Assembly: GCA_028713125.1 (NCBI GenBank) | Contig: JAQTOU010000001.1 | Location: 576,273-640,272, forward strand | DNA from: Elusimicrobiales bacterium | Lineage (GTDB): Bacteria; Elusimicrobiota; Elusimicrobia; Elusimicrobiales; UBA9959 | Direction: 5' to 3' | DNA length: 64,000 bases | In this document: positions 52,252 to 61,453 of the stretch, piece by piece | How the letters are laid out: every line of letters begins with the position of its first letter | Position numbering within the stretch: the first letter of the stretch is position 1 | Program-made: the position numbers and the translations under genes | Notes under the pieces: generated by a model | Databases searched by the model: none | What the model saw: the letters and a program-made list of their open reading frames with translations, nothing else | What the model was told of the DNA's origin: nothing

Positions 52252-52286
52252 CCTCCTGGGTGCTGAAAGCGTTCAGGAGGTTTTTT
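52252..52286 (+). terminator. Intrinsic terminator after rpmA
   Basis: A 7-base-pair stem CCTCCTG/CAGGAGG with a 15-base loop, followed by TTTTTT. The stem is short, so some read-through into obg is likely. Confidence 0.65.
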
Positions 52287-52311
52287 ATTATATTCCCTCC
52301 AGGCAAGCATT

Positions 52312-53685
52312 ATGGCTAAAATACAAGACCACCGCGTAGCTTCGGGCTTCGTAGACACCGCCCGCGTTTATCTTAAAGCGGGCAAGGGCGGCGACGGCTG
52401 CTCCTCCTTCCGCAGGGAAAAGTACATCCCTTACGGCGGCCCCGACGGCGGGCACGGCGGCAAGGGAGGCAGCATCTGGTTCGAAGCCTCCGCCAATATC
52501 ACCACGCTGGCCGAGATAGCCTGCCACCCCCATATCACCGCCCAGGACGCCTCCCCCGGCAAGGGCAACCGCAAGGACGGCGCCTATGGCGAGGACCTTA
52601 CTCTTTACGTCCCGTGCGGCACCGTGGTAAAGCGCGCCGGGACCGTCCTGGCCGACCTGAAGAAGGACGGCGAGCGCTTCATGGCCGCCAAAGGCGGGCG
52701 CGGCGGCCGCGGCAATACCGCTTTCAAGACCAGGTTCAACACCGCCCCCAAGATCTCGGAGCTGGGCGAGCCCGGAGAAGAATACGAAGCGCGCCTCGAG
52801 CTGAGCGTGCTGGCCGACGTCGGCTTCGTGGGCATGCCCAACGCCGGAAAATCCACTCTCCTCGCGGCCATCTCGGCGGCGCGGCCGAAAATAGCGGACT
52901 ACCCTTTCACCACGCTGAACCCGAATATCGGCATAGTCAGCCATAAGGGAAAAAGTTTCGCGGCCGCGGACATCCCCGGCATCATCGAAGGAGCGCACGA
53001 CGGGAAAGGCCTGGGCGTCCTCTTCCTCAAGCACATCCTGCGGACCAAGATACTGATCCACCTCGTGGACCCCATGGGCTTCGGCAAAATGAAGCCGGAA
53101 AAAGCCGTGCGCGTTATAGAGAAAGAGCTGAAGGATTACCATCCCCTGCTGGCCAAAAAGATCACCATACTGGCCGTGAATAAATCAGACCTCCCGGAAG
53201 CGGCCGAGGTCCAGAAAGTCCTGGCCAAGAAATTCAAAAAGCGGGAGGTCTTCCTTATCTCCGCCGCCACCCGCAAGGGGCTAAGCCCCCTCCTGGACCA
53301 CATCCTGAAGCTGCTGCCCACGGTAAAAGAAGGAGATCTTTACCAGGCCGCCGCGCTCTCCGTCCCCGCCCCGAAACAGGCTAAAGGCGGCTTCACCGTT
53401 ACGGTGGACGCCGACGGACTTTATTCCGTAAAGGGCACGAGGGTCGAAAAGCTCATCTCCATGACCAACTTCGGCCAGCCGGACTCCTGGGACAGGCTGC
53501 ACAGGATCTTCAAGACCATAGGCATGGACAAGGCCCTCAAGAAAGCCGGCTGCGTCTCCGGAGATATGGTGCGCGTGGGCAATAAGGAATTCCAATGGAG
53601 CGACGAGGCGATGGCGGCCGGCAGGCCGGGCAAGTTCGCCTACAAATACAAGAGGTTCGACCAGGAATACGGCGACCAAAGGTAA
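52312..53685 (+). CDS. obg: Obg family GTPase
   Basis: Obg is a ribosome-associated GTPase that acts in 50S maturation and growth control. The 457-residue product has the Gly-rich Obg fold (GKGGDGCSSFRREKYIPYGG, GGRGGRGNTAFKTRFN), a G domain with GMPNAGKSTLLAAI near residue 176, DIPGIIEGAH and AVNKSDLP, and a C-terminal OCT domain. The N-terminus is a few residues longer than usual (MAKIQDHRVAS). It is downstream of L21-L27 as in many bacteria. Confidence 0.95.
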   Translation: MAKIQDHRVASGFVDTARVYLKAGKGGDGCSSFRREKYIPYGGPDGGHGGKGGSIWFEASANITTLAEIACHPHITAQDASPGKGNRKDGAYGEDLTLYVPCGTVVKRAGTVLADLKKDGERFMAAKGGRGGRGNTAFKTRFNTAPKISELGEPGEEYEARLELSVLADVGFVGMPNAGKSTLLAAISAARPKIADYPFTTLNPNIGIVSHKGKSFAAADIPGIIEGAHDGKGLGVLFLKHILRTKILIHLVDPMGFGKMKPEKAVRVIEKELKDYHPLLAKKITILAVNKSDLPEAAEVQKVLAKKFKKREVFLISAATRKGLSPLLDHILKLLPTVKEGDLYQAAALSVPAPKQAKGGFTVTVDADGLYSVKGTRVEKLISMTNFGQPDSWDRLHRIFKTIGMDKALKKAGCVSGDMVRVGNKEFQWSDEAMAAGRPGKFAYKYKRFDQEYGDQR

Positions 53686-53705
53686 GCGGAGCCGCCCATA
53701 AAAAA

Positions 53706-53735
53706 AGAACCCGGAGACAGCTCCGGGTTCTTTTC
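53706..53735. terminator. Bidirectional terminator between obg and the Pal-like gene
   Basis: An 11-base-pair stem AGAACCCGGAG/CTCCGGGTTCT with a 4-base loop, flanked by an A-run on the left and TTTTCTTTTA on the right. It serves both converging genes. Confidence 0.85.
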
Positions 53736-53774
53736 TTTTATTCTTCCCTGATCCACGACCCCGATTTTAGATCC

Positions 53775-54263
53775 TCAGTATACCGTTCCCCAGTCGCGCG
53801 TGGTGATACGGAACTCTACCCTGCGGTTCAGGGCCCGGGCCTGCTCCGTGGTCTCGCTCACTACCGGCTGTTTCTCCCCGTAGCCGTAGACGCGCACCGA
53901 ATCCGGGTGCACGCCTTTCGTGGCCAGGTACATCTTCACCGCGCCCGCCCGCCTCTCCGAAAGGTCCTGGTTATACTCGTCCGTGCCCACGTCGTCGGTA
54001 TGGCCGGAGACTATCAGCTTGAGCTTGTTATGGTTAAGCAGGACGGAGGCCACCCGGTCCAGGATGGGCCTCGATGATTCCAGCAGCCGGGCGGAGCCGG
54101 ACTCGAATTCCACGGGAGAGATCTGCCGCGAAGAAGCCATGTCCATCACGGAGTTCAGTTCGAGCGCCGCCCGCCGGGCCTCTTCCCTCTCGGCCGGATT
54201 AAGCTGCCGCGCGCAGCCGCAGACGGCGAAGACCCCGGCCAGCAGGAATATTGTTTTTTTCAT
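53775..54263 (-). CDS. OmpA-family peptidoglycan-associated lipoprotein (Pal-like)
   Basis: The 162-residue lipoprotein has a lipobox in LLAGVFAVCGCARQ (Cys17) and an OmpA domain: IVSGHTDDVGTDEYNQDLSE with the diaminopimelate-binding Asp, LSERRAGAVKMYLATKGV, and NRRVEFRITTRDW. It should be anchored in the outer membrane and bind peptidoglycan. It follows the squalene-synthase-like gene with a four-base overlap. No tol genes are nearby. Confidence 0.9.
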   Translation of the reverse strand: MKKTIFLLAGVFAVCGCARQLNPAEREEARRAALELNSVMDMASSRQISPVEFESGSARLLESSRPILDRVASVLLNHNKLKLIVSGHTDDVGTDEYNQDLSERRAGAVKMYLATKGVHPDSVRVYGYGEKQPVVSETTEQARALNRRVEFRITTRDWGTVY

Positions 54264-55330
54264 ATCGCCCTCCCCTCGAAATTTCCGCCAGTTATTGACC
54301 CTATCAGCGTCTCCCTGCGGAACCGGTAGCCGCGCGCGAAAGCCGTGTTGCTGAGCAGCAGCGGGGGCGTGGAGGCTATGGTGGTGTAGATGCGGCTGCG
54401 CCCTACGCCGGGCCTGTCGCCCGGGTCCAGCAAATTGGAATGCGCCGCTTTTTCGAGCGTATCCATAGCCCAGTAAACCGGCCAGATCACCGCGGCCCGC
54501 AGCGAAAGTTCCGTTTTAGGCACGGCCGAGACGAAAGCCTCGCACTGGTCCAGCCTGTCCAGGGCCCAGTACATCCACTTGGAAGTGATGTCGCGAACCC
54601 GCTCCATATTCGAAGAAAGCAGGAGGTCCGCCGGTTTCATGTTCCTGGAATCCAGGTCTTCCTGCGGCAGATAGCAGCGCCCAAGCCTGAGGTCGGCGGC
54701 CATGCCTTTAAGGATATTGGTCATCTGCAGCGCCGAGCCTATCATCTCGGCGTCCTTTTCGGACGGAAAAAAAGAGATGCCGGCGCTGGAGCGCCGCATA
54801 GCTTCGCGGTAAAGCCCGGCCCAGAAGACGCCGGGAGCGCCGCCCGTATGCGCGCAATAGAGCTCAAGCTCCCGGACGGTTTTAAAAGCCGCCGGCCCGC
54901 CGCCCGGGAAAGAGCGAACGTCCATCTCGAGGCCGGAGGAGACGCCGTGGAGCAGCCCGGAGAACAAGACCCTCTCTTCTTCCGGGAAAGACGAATAGAC
55001 GGAAAGTATCTTGCCCAGTTTAAGCAGCAGCTCCCGCTCGCCCTGGCTGGCAGGGAGCGAAGAGAACGGGCGGATATGCTCGAGCAGCGCGTCGGTGCTT
55101 CCCGGCTTATCCAGCCCGCGCGCCAGCGCGAGGATCCTTAGTTTTTCGGCCGCCGGAATTCCCTGGGCGTCCACCACCGTGTCCAGGACCCTGCACAGCA
55201 GGTACCCGATGCCCATGGAAGTCCTTACGGGCTCGGGCAGGATATTCAGGCTTAAATAGAGCGAGCGCGAGACTTTTTTAAGAATAGTCCTGATATCTCC
55301 GGAGAGATGCACCCGTTCGCGTTTTTCCAT
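54260..55330 (-). CDS. Squalene/phytoene synthase-family protein with altered second Asp motif
   Basis: The 356-residue protein shows the head-to-head prenyl synthase plan. The first Asp motif LLCRVLDTVVDAQ (DxxxD) is complete and squalene-synthase-like. The second motif reads QMTNILKGMAADLRLGRCYLP, where family members have NILRDxxED: the first Asp is Gly and ED is AD. GRCYLPQEDL is kept. Canonical members condense two isoprenyl diphosphates to squalene or phytoene; loss of one Mg-binding Asp makes activity uncertain. There is no desaturase or cyclase in the window. The start shares no overlap with the MFS gene (46-base gap) and has its own -10. Confidence 0.82.
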   Translation of the reverse strand: MEKRERVHLSGDIRTILKKVSRSLYLSLNILPEPVRTSMGIGYLLCRVLDTVVDAQGIPAAEKLRILALARGLDKPGSTDALLEHIRPFSSLPASQGERELLLKLGKILSVYSSFPEEERVLFSGLLHGVSSGLEMDVRSFPGGGPAAFKTVRELELYCAHTGGAPGVFWAGLYREAMRRSSAGISFFPSEKDAEMIGSALQMTNILKGMAADLRLGRCYLPQEDLDSRNMKPADLLLSSNMERVRDITSKWMYWALDRLDQCEAFVSAVPKTELSLRAAVIWPVYWAMDTLEKAAHSNLLDPGDRPGVGRSRIYTTIASTPPLLLSNTAFARGYRFRRETLIGSITGGNFEGRAI

Positions 55331-55339
55331 ATCTGTTAA

Positions 55340-55345
55340 ATTTTA
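55340..55345 (-). promoter_or_regulatory. Putative -10 for the squalene-synthase-like gene
   Basis: TAAAAT on the minus strand, 9 bases before the ATG at 55330, the same distance as in the rplM and rplU promoters. The -35 region is poor. Confidence 0.4.
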
Positions 55346-55376
55346 CCAAACTTTGTTTGTGCCGCAGGAGACCGGT

Positions 55377-56699
55377 TCAGACCGGGCGCTCGGCCCGCTC
55401 CGCTTCCCCCAGCTCGCCGGCAGCTATCCCTTCAAACCCCAGGCTGCTGTACACCGGGGCCGCGTGGGCGGAGATCTCCTTAAGCTTCAGAGAAAAACCC
55501 GCCGCGCCCGCCAGCATGAAAATACCGCTGAGCGCCATGGTGTGCGCCACGCCTATCCTGCTGGCCGCCCAGCCGGCCAGCAAGCTGCCGAAAGGAGCCA
55601 TGCCCATGAACGCCACCGAATAGAGCGCCATCACTCTGCCGCGCTTGTCGTCCTCGACCAGCGTCTGGATGATCGTATTGCCGGAGGCGAAGAAGCTTAT
55701 CATGCCGAAGCTCGCGCAGCCGAGCAGAAGGGCCGAAAGGGCGAAATTAGTCGAAAAAGAAAAAGCCAGGAGGCCGAGGCCGAAAATACCGGTGAAGAGC
55801 GGTATGCCCCGCTCGAGGCCGGCGGGGTGCCTGCGCCCGGCCAGACGCAGCGCGCCTATAAGCGCCCCTACCCCGGAACACCCCATTATAAAGCCAAGCA
55901 TCCTCGGCCCCCCGTGGAGTATCTCCCGTACATAGGCCGGCATAAGCACGGCGTAGGGCATGCCGAGCAGGCTGCCCGTGCCCATCAGAAGTATCACGTA
56001 TTTTATCGGCGGAAAGCCGAAGGCGTAGTTCAACCCTTCGGTAAAACCTCCGCGCGCCTTTTCGCCTGCCCCCCCGCCTCTCCGTGCGGGCAGCCGTATG
56101 GCGAGCAGCGCCGCTATAACCCCCAGATAGGAAAGCGCATTGGCAAGGAAGCAGACCCCCTCGCCGAAAGCGGCTATACAAACGCCGGCTATCGCCGGCC
56201 CTAAAAGCCTGGCGGAATTGAACATCGAGGAGTTCAGGGCTATGGCGTTAGCCAGGTCTTCGCGCCGCTCCACCAGCTCCACTATGAAAGACTGCCGGGC
56301 CGGGACGTCGAAGGCGTTTATGAACCCGAGGACCGAGGCCAGCGCTATTATCTGCCACACCTGCGGCGAGCCGGACAGGACGAGCAGCGCCAGCGCGAAC
56401 GCCTGCAGCATGGATAATATCTGGGTGACGACCAATATTTTGCGCCGGTCAAAGCGGTCCGCGGCCGGGCCGGTGAAGGGGACGAGCAGCAGGCTTGGCG
56501 CCTGGGAGGCGAAACCCGTTATGCCCAGCAGGAGCGGCGAGCCCGTAAGGCGGTAGACCAGCCAGCTCAGGGCCACGCTCTGCATCCAGGTCCCGATCAG
56601 GGAAACGCACTGGCCGCCGAAGAAAAGGCGGTAGTTGCGGTACTTGAAAGCCCGCAGCATCAGGCTCAGCCTTGAGCGGTTTTTTTCGGACGCAGACAT
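55377..56699 (-). CDS. MFS transporter of the EntS-like group
   Basis: I choose ATG 56699 (MSASEKNRSRLS), which shares one base with the anmK stop; the longer frame runs into anmK. The 440-residue protein has about 12 hydrophobic helices and MFS signatures: FKYRNYRLFFGGQCVSLIGTW at the N-terminus, AADRFDRRKILVVTQ (loop 2-3) and VEDDKRGRVMALYSV (loop 8-9). It probably exports a small molecule. It is in an operon with anmK. Confidence 0.87.
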   Translation of the reverse strand: MSASEKNRSRLSLMLRAFKYRNYRLFFGGQCVSLIGTWMQSVALSWLVYRLTGSPLLLGITGFASQAPSLLLVPFTGPAADRFDRRKILVVTQILSMLQAFALALLVLSGSPQVWQIIALASVLGFINAFDVPARQSFIVELVERREDLANAIALNSSMFNSARLLGPAIAGVCIAAFGEGVCFLANALSYLGVIAALLAIRLPARRGGGAGEKARGGFTEGLNYAFGFPPIKYVILLMGTGSLLGMPYAVLMPAYVREILHGGPRMLGFIMGCSGVGALIGALRLAGRRHPAGLERGIPLFTGIFGLGLLAFSFSTNFALSALLLGCASFGMISFFASGNTIIQTLVEDDKRGRVMALYSVAFMGMAPFGSLLAGWAASRIGVAHTMALSGIFMLAGAAGFSLKLKEISAHAAPVYSSLGFEGIAAGELGEAERAERPV

Positions 56700-57808
56700 C
56701 AGGGATTTATTATCTTGCCGAGCACGCGGGGCCCGCGCGCGCCGGTGGCCGAGGGGCAATGGTTCACGCGGCCTTCGAGAGCCAGCCAGGCCAGCAGCGC
56801 GAAGCAGGCCGGCTCCTTGGCCAGCGGGTGCAGCCCGAGCTCGGCGCAGGAGCGGACCCTCACGCCTGAAGGCAGCAGCAGGGCCGCCAGGTTATCCATA
56901 AGCGCGGGGTTCAGGGCCCCGCCGCCGCTCACTATAAGCTCCCGCGTTCCGCGCGGGGAGAAACGCTTAAAGGCCAGGGCTATGGATGCCGCTGTAAAAA
57001 GGTTGAGCGTAGCCAGCAGGTCCCGGGAGCGGCGCGGGTTAAGCAGGGCCTTAAAATGTTTCCGTAGAAAGTCCGCGGAGAATTCGCTGCGGTCCAGCGA
57101 CTTCGGAGGGCGGCGGCTGAAAAAGCTCAGCGCTGTAAGTTCCCTGACCTTCGCCTGGTCGGGGTTGCCCGCATAAGCCCAGGCCCCGTCCTTGTCATAA
57201 GAAAGCCTGCCGCCGGATAGCCTGTTAACCGCGGTATCCATCAGGGAGTTCCCGGGGCCGGTGTCAAAGCCGAAAGTTTTAACGCCCCTGCCCGCGAAAG
57301 CTATGTTGCCTACGCCCCCTATGTTCTGCAGGGCCACCGGCTTCCCTCCCCCGTAAAGATATTCGTCAAGGAAAGGAATGAGCGGGGCGCCCTCCCCTCC
57401 CGCCGCCATGTCGGCCGGGCGGAAATCGCAGACTACGGGGCGCCCCGTTTCCTCAGCGATAAAAGAAGCTTCGCCTATCTGCAGGGTGTGGCCGGACCGG
57501 CCGGGAGCGTGCCAGACGGTCTGGCCGTGCGAACCGATGGCCGCTATGCTTTTATAAGCTATTTTATGCGCGCGACAGAAGCGCTTTACCATGCCGGCCC
57601 AGAGGCGGCCCAGCTCAAAATTCAGCGCCGAAAGATCCGGCGCTTTCATATCCTTCGCCGAAATTATCCGCGCCTGCAGTGCCGCCGGGTAAGGATAATT
57701 TCCGAAAGCTTTAACTTTAAGCCCGGGGCCGCCGGCCTCGCAGAGCGCTATGGAAAGCCCGTCCGCGGAAGTTCCGCTCATAAGCCCCAGGATATCGGAC
57801 TTTTTCAT
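56699..57808 (-). CDS. anmK: Anhydro-N-acetylmuramic acid kinase
   Basis: AnmK phosphorylates and opens 1,6-anhydroMurNAc for cell-wall recycling. The 369-residue protein has LGLMSGTSADGLSIAL at the N-terminus, AAIGSHGQTVWHAPG, ADMAAGGEGAPLIPFLDEYL, LQNIGGVGNIAF, FDTGPGNSLMD and the C-terminal LIVSGGGALNPAL. The Asp that often follows DGV in the first motif is Ser here. One base separates the Nudix stop from its start region. Confidence 0.92.
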   Translation of the reverse strand: MKKSDILGLMSGTSADGLSIALCEAGGPGLKVKAFGNYPYPAALQARIISAKDMKAPDLSALNFELGRLWAGMVKRFCRAHKIAYKSIAAIGSHGQTVWHAPGRSGHTLQIGEASFIAEETGRPVVCDFRPADMAAGGEGAPLIPFLDEYLYGGGKPVALQNIGGVGNIAFAGRGVKTFGFDTGPGNSLMDTAVNRLSGGRLSYDKDGAWAYAGNPDQAKVRELTALSFFSRRPPKSLDRSEFSADFLRKHFKALLNPRRSRDLLATLNLFTAASIALAFKRFSPRGTRELIVSGGGALNPALMDNLAALLLPSGVRVRSCAELGLHPLAKEPACFALLAWLALEGRVNHCPSATGARGPRVLGKIINP

Positions 57809-57809
57809 A

Positions 57810-58268
57810 TCAGTATTTTTCCACGCTGTATTCGGCTAGGCGGCCTTTTTTGTATCGGAACTTGCCTGAGAAATGTCCGCGCCGCCTCAGCAGCGGCAGG
57901 AAAACTTTGTCGCCCTCCCAAAGGTTAAGCTTCAGCAGGTCCCTGTCCTTTATCCAGGCCAGGTCGCCCTCGTCCGAGTCTATGAGGCGGCCGGTAAATC
58001 GGGAAGCGGTAAAAACAAAAACATACCAGTCTTCTTTCCCGGCAAAGTCGGGAAAAGTCAGCACGCCTTTCAGCAGGGGGTTCTTTATCTTCAGCCCGGC
58101 TTCCTCCAGGATCTCGCGCTTGACGCAGTCCTCCGGAGACTCTCCCTGTTCGAACTTGCCGCCCAGGCCGTTCCATTTCCCCTCGTGGACGTCGTCCTGC
58201 TTCTTTACGCGGTGAAGCATAAGGGTTTTTCCGCCCTTTCTGACATAGCACAAGGTCGCTAGTTTCAT
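57810..58268 (-). CDS. Nudix hydrolase (8-oxo-dGTP diphosphatase-like)
   Basis: The 152-residue protein has a complete Nudix box, GGKFEQGESPEDCVKREILE followed by EAG, with all three catalytic Glu, and a mutT-type N-terminus (YVRKGGKTLMLHRVKKQDDV). It likely cleaves an oxidised or damaged nucleoside triphosphate. It is 4 bases after cysK and one base before anmK, so all are probably cotranscribed. Confidence 0.9.
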   Translation of the reverse strand: MKLATLCYVRKGGKTLMLHRVKKQDDVHEGKWNGLGGKFEQGESPEDCVKREILEEAGLKIKNPLLKGVLTFPDFAGKEDWYVFVFTASRFTGRLIDSDEGDLAWIKDRDLLKLNLWEGDKVFLPLLRRRGHFSGKFRYKKGRLAEYSVEKY

Positions 58269-58272
58269 AGAT

Positions 58273-59220
58273 TTAAATATGCGAGATACCGACCGGGGGA
58301 ATGCCCTCGAACAGCCAGGTGCTCAGGTAGCGCTCCCCGGTATCGGGAAGAACGACAACTATCGTTTTTCCGTCAGATGAAGGCTCTTTTGCGATCTCAA
58401 CGGCGGCGTGCATGGCGGCGCCGGAAGAAATTCCGCAGAATATCCCCTCCTCGCGCATAAGCCGCCTTGCCATAGCGCCCGCCTGCTCGTCGCCGACAGG
58501 CACCACGGCGTCGATAAGGTCACGCCGCAATATTTCAGGCACGAAATTGGCGCCGATACCCTGTATCCGGTGAGGTCCGGGCTTGCCTCCCCCCAGGAGC
58601 GGGGAGGCGGCGGGCTCTACGCCGATTATCCTGAGCCCGGGGCGGCGCTTCTTAAGCGCTCTGGCGACGCCCGTTATCGTTCCCCCGGTCCCTATCCCGG
58701 CCACCAGCACGTCTATTTTCCCGTCCGTATCGCTCCAGATCTCTTCCGCGGTAGTGGTTTCATGGATGAGCGGATTGGCGGGGTTGGAAAATTGCCGGGG
58801 CATGAAAGCGCCGGGAACTGAGGCTTGTATTTCTTCGGCCTTCGCTACGGCTCCGGCCATCCCCGCCGAACCCGGGGTCAGAACTATCTGCGCCCCGAAA
58901 GCGTCCATGATCTTGCGTCTCTCAATGCTCATGGTTTCCGGCATGGTAAGGACCAGGCGGTAGCCCCTTATAGCGCAGATCCAGGCCAGCCCTATCCCGG
59001 TATTGCCGCTGGTGGGCTCTACCACCAGCGCGCCCGGCTTCAGCAAACCCTTTTCCTCGGCGTCTTTCAGCATGCCCCAGGCCGCCCTGTCCTTCACGCT
59101 GGAGGTAGGATTGAAGAATTCAAGCTTGGCCAGCAGAAGCGCCGAAGTGCAGCACACACGGTTTATTTTTACCAGAGGCGTGCGGCCTATGAGGCCTATC
59201 ATGTTCCCGGCGTATTTCAT
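58273..59220 (-). CDS. cysK: Cysteine synthase A (O-acetylserine sulfhydrylase)
   Basis: CysK makes cysteine from O-acetylserine and sulfide with PLP. I use ATG 59220 ([20 protein letters not shown]), which overlaps the cysE stop by four bases; the longer frame lies in cysE. The 315-residue product has GRTPLVKIN, the PLP Lys in [12 protein letters not shown] near residue 43, [28 protein letters not shown] and [15 protein letters not shown]. It is the classic cysE-cysK pair. Confidence 0.94.
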   Translation of the reverse strand: MKYAGNMIGLIGRTPLVKINRVCCTSALLLAKLEFFNPTSSVKDRAAWGMLKDAEEKGLLKPGALVVEPTSGNTGIGLAWICAIRGYRLVLTMPETMSIERRKIMDAFGAQIVLTPGSAGMAGAVAKAEEIQASVPGAFMPRQFSNPANPLIHETTTAEEIWSDTDGKIDVLVAGIGTGGTITGVARALKKRRPGLRIIGVEPAASPLLGGGKPGPHRIQGIGANFVPEILRRDLIDAVVPVGDEQAGAMARRLMREEGIFCGISSGAAMHAAVEIAKEPSSDGKTIVVVLPDTGERYLSTWLFEGIPPVGISHI

Positions 59221-59837
59221 TTCTTTACCATTTCCTTTCTCAGATCGTCCAGCTGCTGCTGCATCCGCCGCATTTCTTCGCTGCAATAGTCCGGCAGCTT
59301 GTTATGGTCCAGCTGCGCCTTGGCCGGCGCTCCGCCGCGCGCGCTGTGCGCCGGGACGCCGAACACCGTGGTGTCCGGCGGAACTTCCTGCAGGACCACC
59401 GAGCCCGCTCCTATGCGCGAGCGGTCTCCGATCCTTATCGCGCCGAGAATGATCGCGCCGGAGCCCACCACCACGCCATTGCCCAGCGTAGGATGTCGCT
59501 TTTTATGCTCCAGCGAGGTTCCGCCCAGGACCACCCCCTGGTACATCAGGACGTCGTCGCCGATCTCGGCCGTCTCGCCTATGACGACCCCCATGCCGTG
59601 GTCTATGAAAAAGCGGCGGCCTATTTTAGCGCCGGGGTGGATCTCGATCCCGGTCAGCAGGCGGGCCAGGTGCGAGATCAGGCGGGCCGGGAAATAGAGG
59701 CCCATTTCCCAAAGACTGTGGGCCGGCCGGTAAAGCCACACGGCATGCAGCCCGGGGTAGCATAAAAGCACTTCGGGAAGACTGCGGGCGGCGGGGTCTT
59801 TTTCGAAAACCGTCTTTATGTCCTCGGCGATGTTCAT
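59217..59837 (-). CDS. cysE: Serine O-acetyltransferase
   Basis: CysE transfers acetyl from acetyl-CoA to serine for cysteine synthesis. The 206 residues have a helical N-terminal domain and a left-handed beta helix with hexapeptide repeats: [20 protein letters not shown] (catalytic His), [13 protein letters not shown] and [15 protein letters not shown] basic and acidic C-terminal tail is present, where CysK would bind. AAGGA precedes the ATG by 6 bases. It is divergent from the receiver gene. Confidence 0.95.
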   Translation of the reverse strand: MNIAEDIKTVFEKDPAARSLPEVLLCYPGLHAVWLYRPAHSLWEMGLYFPARLISHLARLLTGIEIHPGAKIGRRFFIDHGMGVVIGETAEIGDDVLMYQGVVLGGTSLEHKKRHPTLGNGVVVGSGAIILGAIRIGDRSRIGAGSVVLQEVPPDTTVFGVPAHSARGGAPAKAQLDHNKLPDYCSEEMRRMQQQLDDLRKEMVKK

Positions 59838-59886
59838 TTTTTCCTTTTTGGAGAGGCCATGGTTTTTGCCAGCCCCGAAAGTATTA

Positions 59887-59892
59887 TATAAT
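59887..59892 (+). promoter_or_regulatory. Putative -10 of the receiver gene
   Basis: TATAAT in an AT-rich island between cysE and the receiver gene. A TTGCCA at 59866-59871 gives a spacer of 15 bases, shorter than optimal. Confidence 0.45.
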
Positions 59893-59931
59893 TTTTATAT
59901 AAGCGGCCTGTTTATCCCGGAGAAAACAAAG

Positions 59932-60306
59932 ATGTCCACCATACTTATGATCGACGACGACGAGGATTTCGGGGACCTTGTCTCCCTGCATTTCTCCGGG
60001 CAGGGACATACGGTAGCCCTGGCCCACAACGGGAAAGACGGCATGAAAAAGGCCGCGACCCTTAAGCCGGATATCATCTTCCTGGACGTAACGATGCCCG
60101 AAATGAACGGGATAGAAGTGCTGAGGGAACTGCAGGCGGGCGACGAAACGGCGGACATCCCGGTCTTTATCATGACCGGCAACTTTTACGACAAGGGCAT
60201 GAGCCAACTCTTTACCCAGGAGAGGAACTGCCGGGACTTTATCAGCAAACCCGTAAGCCTCGCCAATTTGCAGCAGAAAGTGGAAACCCTGCTTAAGAAA
60301 AAATAA
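59932..60306 (+). CDS. Stand-alone response regulator receiver domain
   Basis: I choose ATG 59932 (MSTILMIDDDEDF) because it begins at the receiver fold; the longer frame from 59818 overlaps cysE. The 124-residue protein has the phosphoacceptor Asp52 in FLDVTMPEMNG, the acidic pair near residue 8, Thr in IMTGN and Lys in ISKPVS. There is no output domain, so it should act by protein contact. No adjacent kinase is present. Confidence 0.92.
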   Translation: MSTILMIDDDEDFGDLVSLHFSGQGHTVALAHNGKDGMKKAATLKPDIIFLDVTMPEMNGIEVLRELQAGDETADIPVFIMTGNFYDKGMSQLFTQERNCRDFISKPVSLANLQQKVETLLKKK

Positions 60307-60335
60307 GCGTACGGCCGCCGCGGAGGCGGCCATAG

Positions 60336-60372
60336 AAAAGAGAAGACCGGGCCAGTCCCGGTCTTCTCTTTT
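60336..60372. terminator. Bidirectional terminator after the receiver gene
   Basis: A 16-base-pair perfect stem AAAAGAGAAGACCGGG/CCCGGTCTTCTCTTTT with a 5-base loop. It separates the receiver gene from the converging exported-protein gene. Confidence 0.88.
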
Positions 60373-60385
60373 CCGCCCGCAGCGG

Positions 60386-61294
60386 CTATATTTTAGAGAT
60401 GTCCAGTATGCCGCCCTGCAGCCTGAAACTGTAGCTCCTCTCGAAAGCGGGAAAAGTGACCCCGGAAGGTTTTATATCCGAAGCGTTAAAAATAAAATAG
60501 GTGGTCGCGTCCACTACCGGGAAAGGGAGCATCAGAAGCAGCAGTTTGGAAGTGAATTTCGCCCCGCCGGGCCCCTGGACTATCTCGTTCCCATAGGCCA
60601 GCTTATAAGACCTGCCCAGCCTGACGTCCACGCCCCTGGCGGCCACGGCCTCCCCGATCTTCTTAAGGGTAGCGCTGAGCGCCACGCCGCGCGGCCCCTT
60701 AACTTCAAGCACGCTTTCCTCCGGGGAAGTGGCGTCGGCGAGGATCTTTACCACGTACTTCTCCCCGTCTATAGTTACCGTCTTTGAGCCGCTGTAAAAG
60801 ATCCCCCAGTTAATAATATCCCCGGCCCGTACGAAGTAGCTCTCGCTCCTGCCGGTCGTCAGCACCAGGAAAAATTTCTCCTTTTCCTCGCAGGAGTTGC
60901 CGCCGTCCGGGCAGTTAGCCGCCTTGGTGCCGCTGACATACACCTTCGTGCCTGCACCGGTGGTAAAAGTAATGGCGGGTTTGAGATAGGCGTTCCTTAT
61001 AGGTTCAAGTTTGATAGAGACGACAGGGGCCTTTTCGAGGCCGCCCGCGCCCTTTTCCCCCGACAGTTGCAGCGCCCACGGCATTTCGGCGCGGCCGAAG
61101 CCGCGGAAAAGGTCCAGGCTCCCGGACTCAGGCTGGCCGGCGGATCCGGCGGCCGGCAAAGGAACTTCCGGCATTTCCACGGCTTCCACTCCGAGGCCGG
61201 CCGACCTCAAAACATCGCTTCCGGCAGCGGAAGAGCAAGGAATTAAATTCAGGAACAGGAGCCCCGCCGCCATGACCTTTACAATATTTTCCAT
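60386..61294 (-). CDS. Exported protein of unknown function
   Basis: The 302-residue protein starts MENIVKVMAAGLLFLNLIPC, a signal peptide that could also be a weak lipobox (PCSSAAG). The mature part has a Gly/Pro-rich region and then a beta-rich domain with one Cys pair (NCPDGGNSCEEKEKFF). I recognise no family. AGGAG lies about 11 bases before the ATG. It appears to be a single-gene unit. Confidence 0.75.
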   Translation of the reverse strand: MENIVKVMAAGLLFLNLIPCSSAAGSDVLRSAGLGVEAVEMPEVPLPAAGSAGQPESGSLDLFRGFGRAEMPWALQLSGEKGAGGLEKAPVVSIKLEPIRNAYLKPAITFTTGAGTKVYVSGTKAANCPDGGNSCEEKEKFFLVLTTGRSESYFVRAGDIINWGIFYSGSKTVTIDGEKYVVKILADATSPEESVLEVKGPRGVALSATLKKIGEAVAARGVDVRLGRSYKLAYGNEIVQGPGGAKFTSKLLLLMLPFPVVDATTYFIFNASDIKPSGVTFPAFERSYSFRLQGGILDISKI

Positions 61295-61453
61295 AGATTG
61301 TCGCTCTCCTGCTTAATTTTTCTGCCTTCAAAGTATTTATACCACAGGAACGCTCAGCCGGCAAGCCCGAATGGGCTTGACTTGTCAAGCTATTGTGCCC
61401 ATCTGTAAATAGGACTTTGGACCCAGACGAGAAGGTATTTGAAGCGAGGACTA

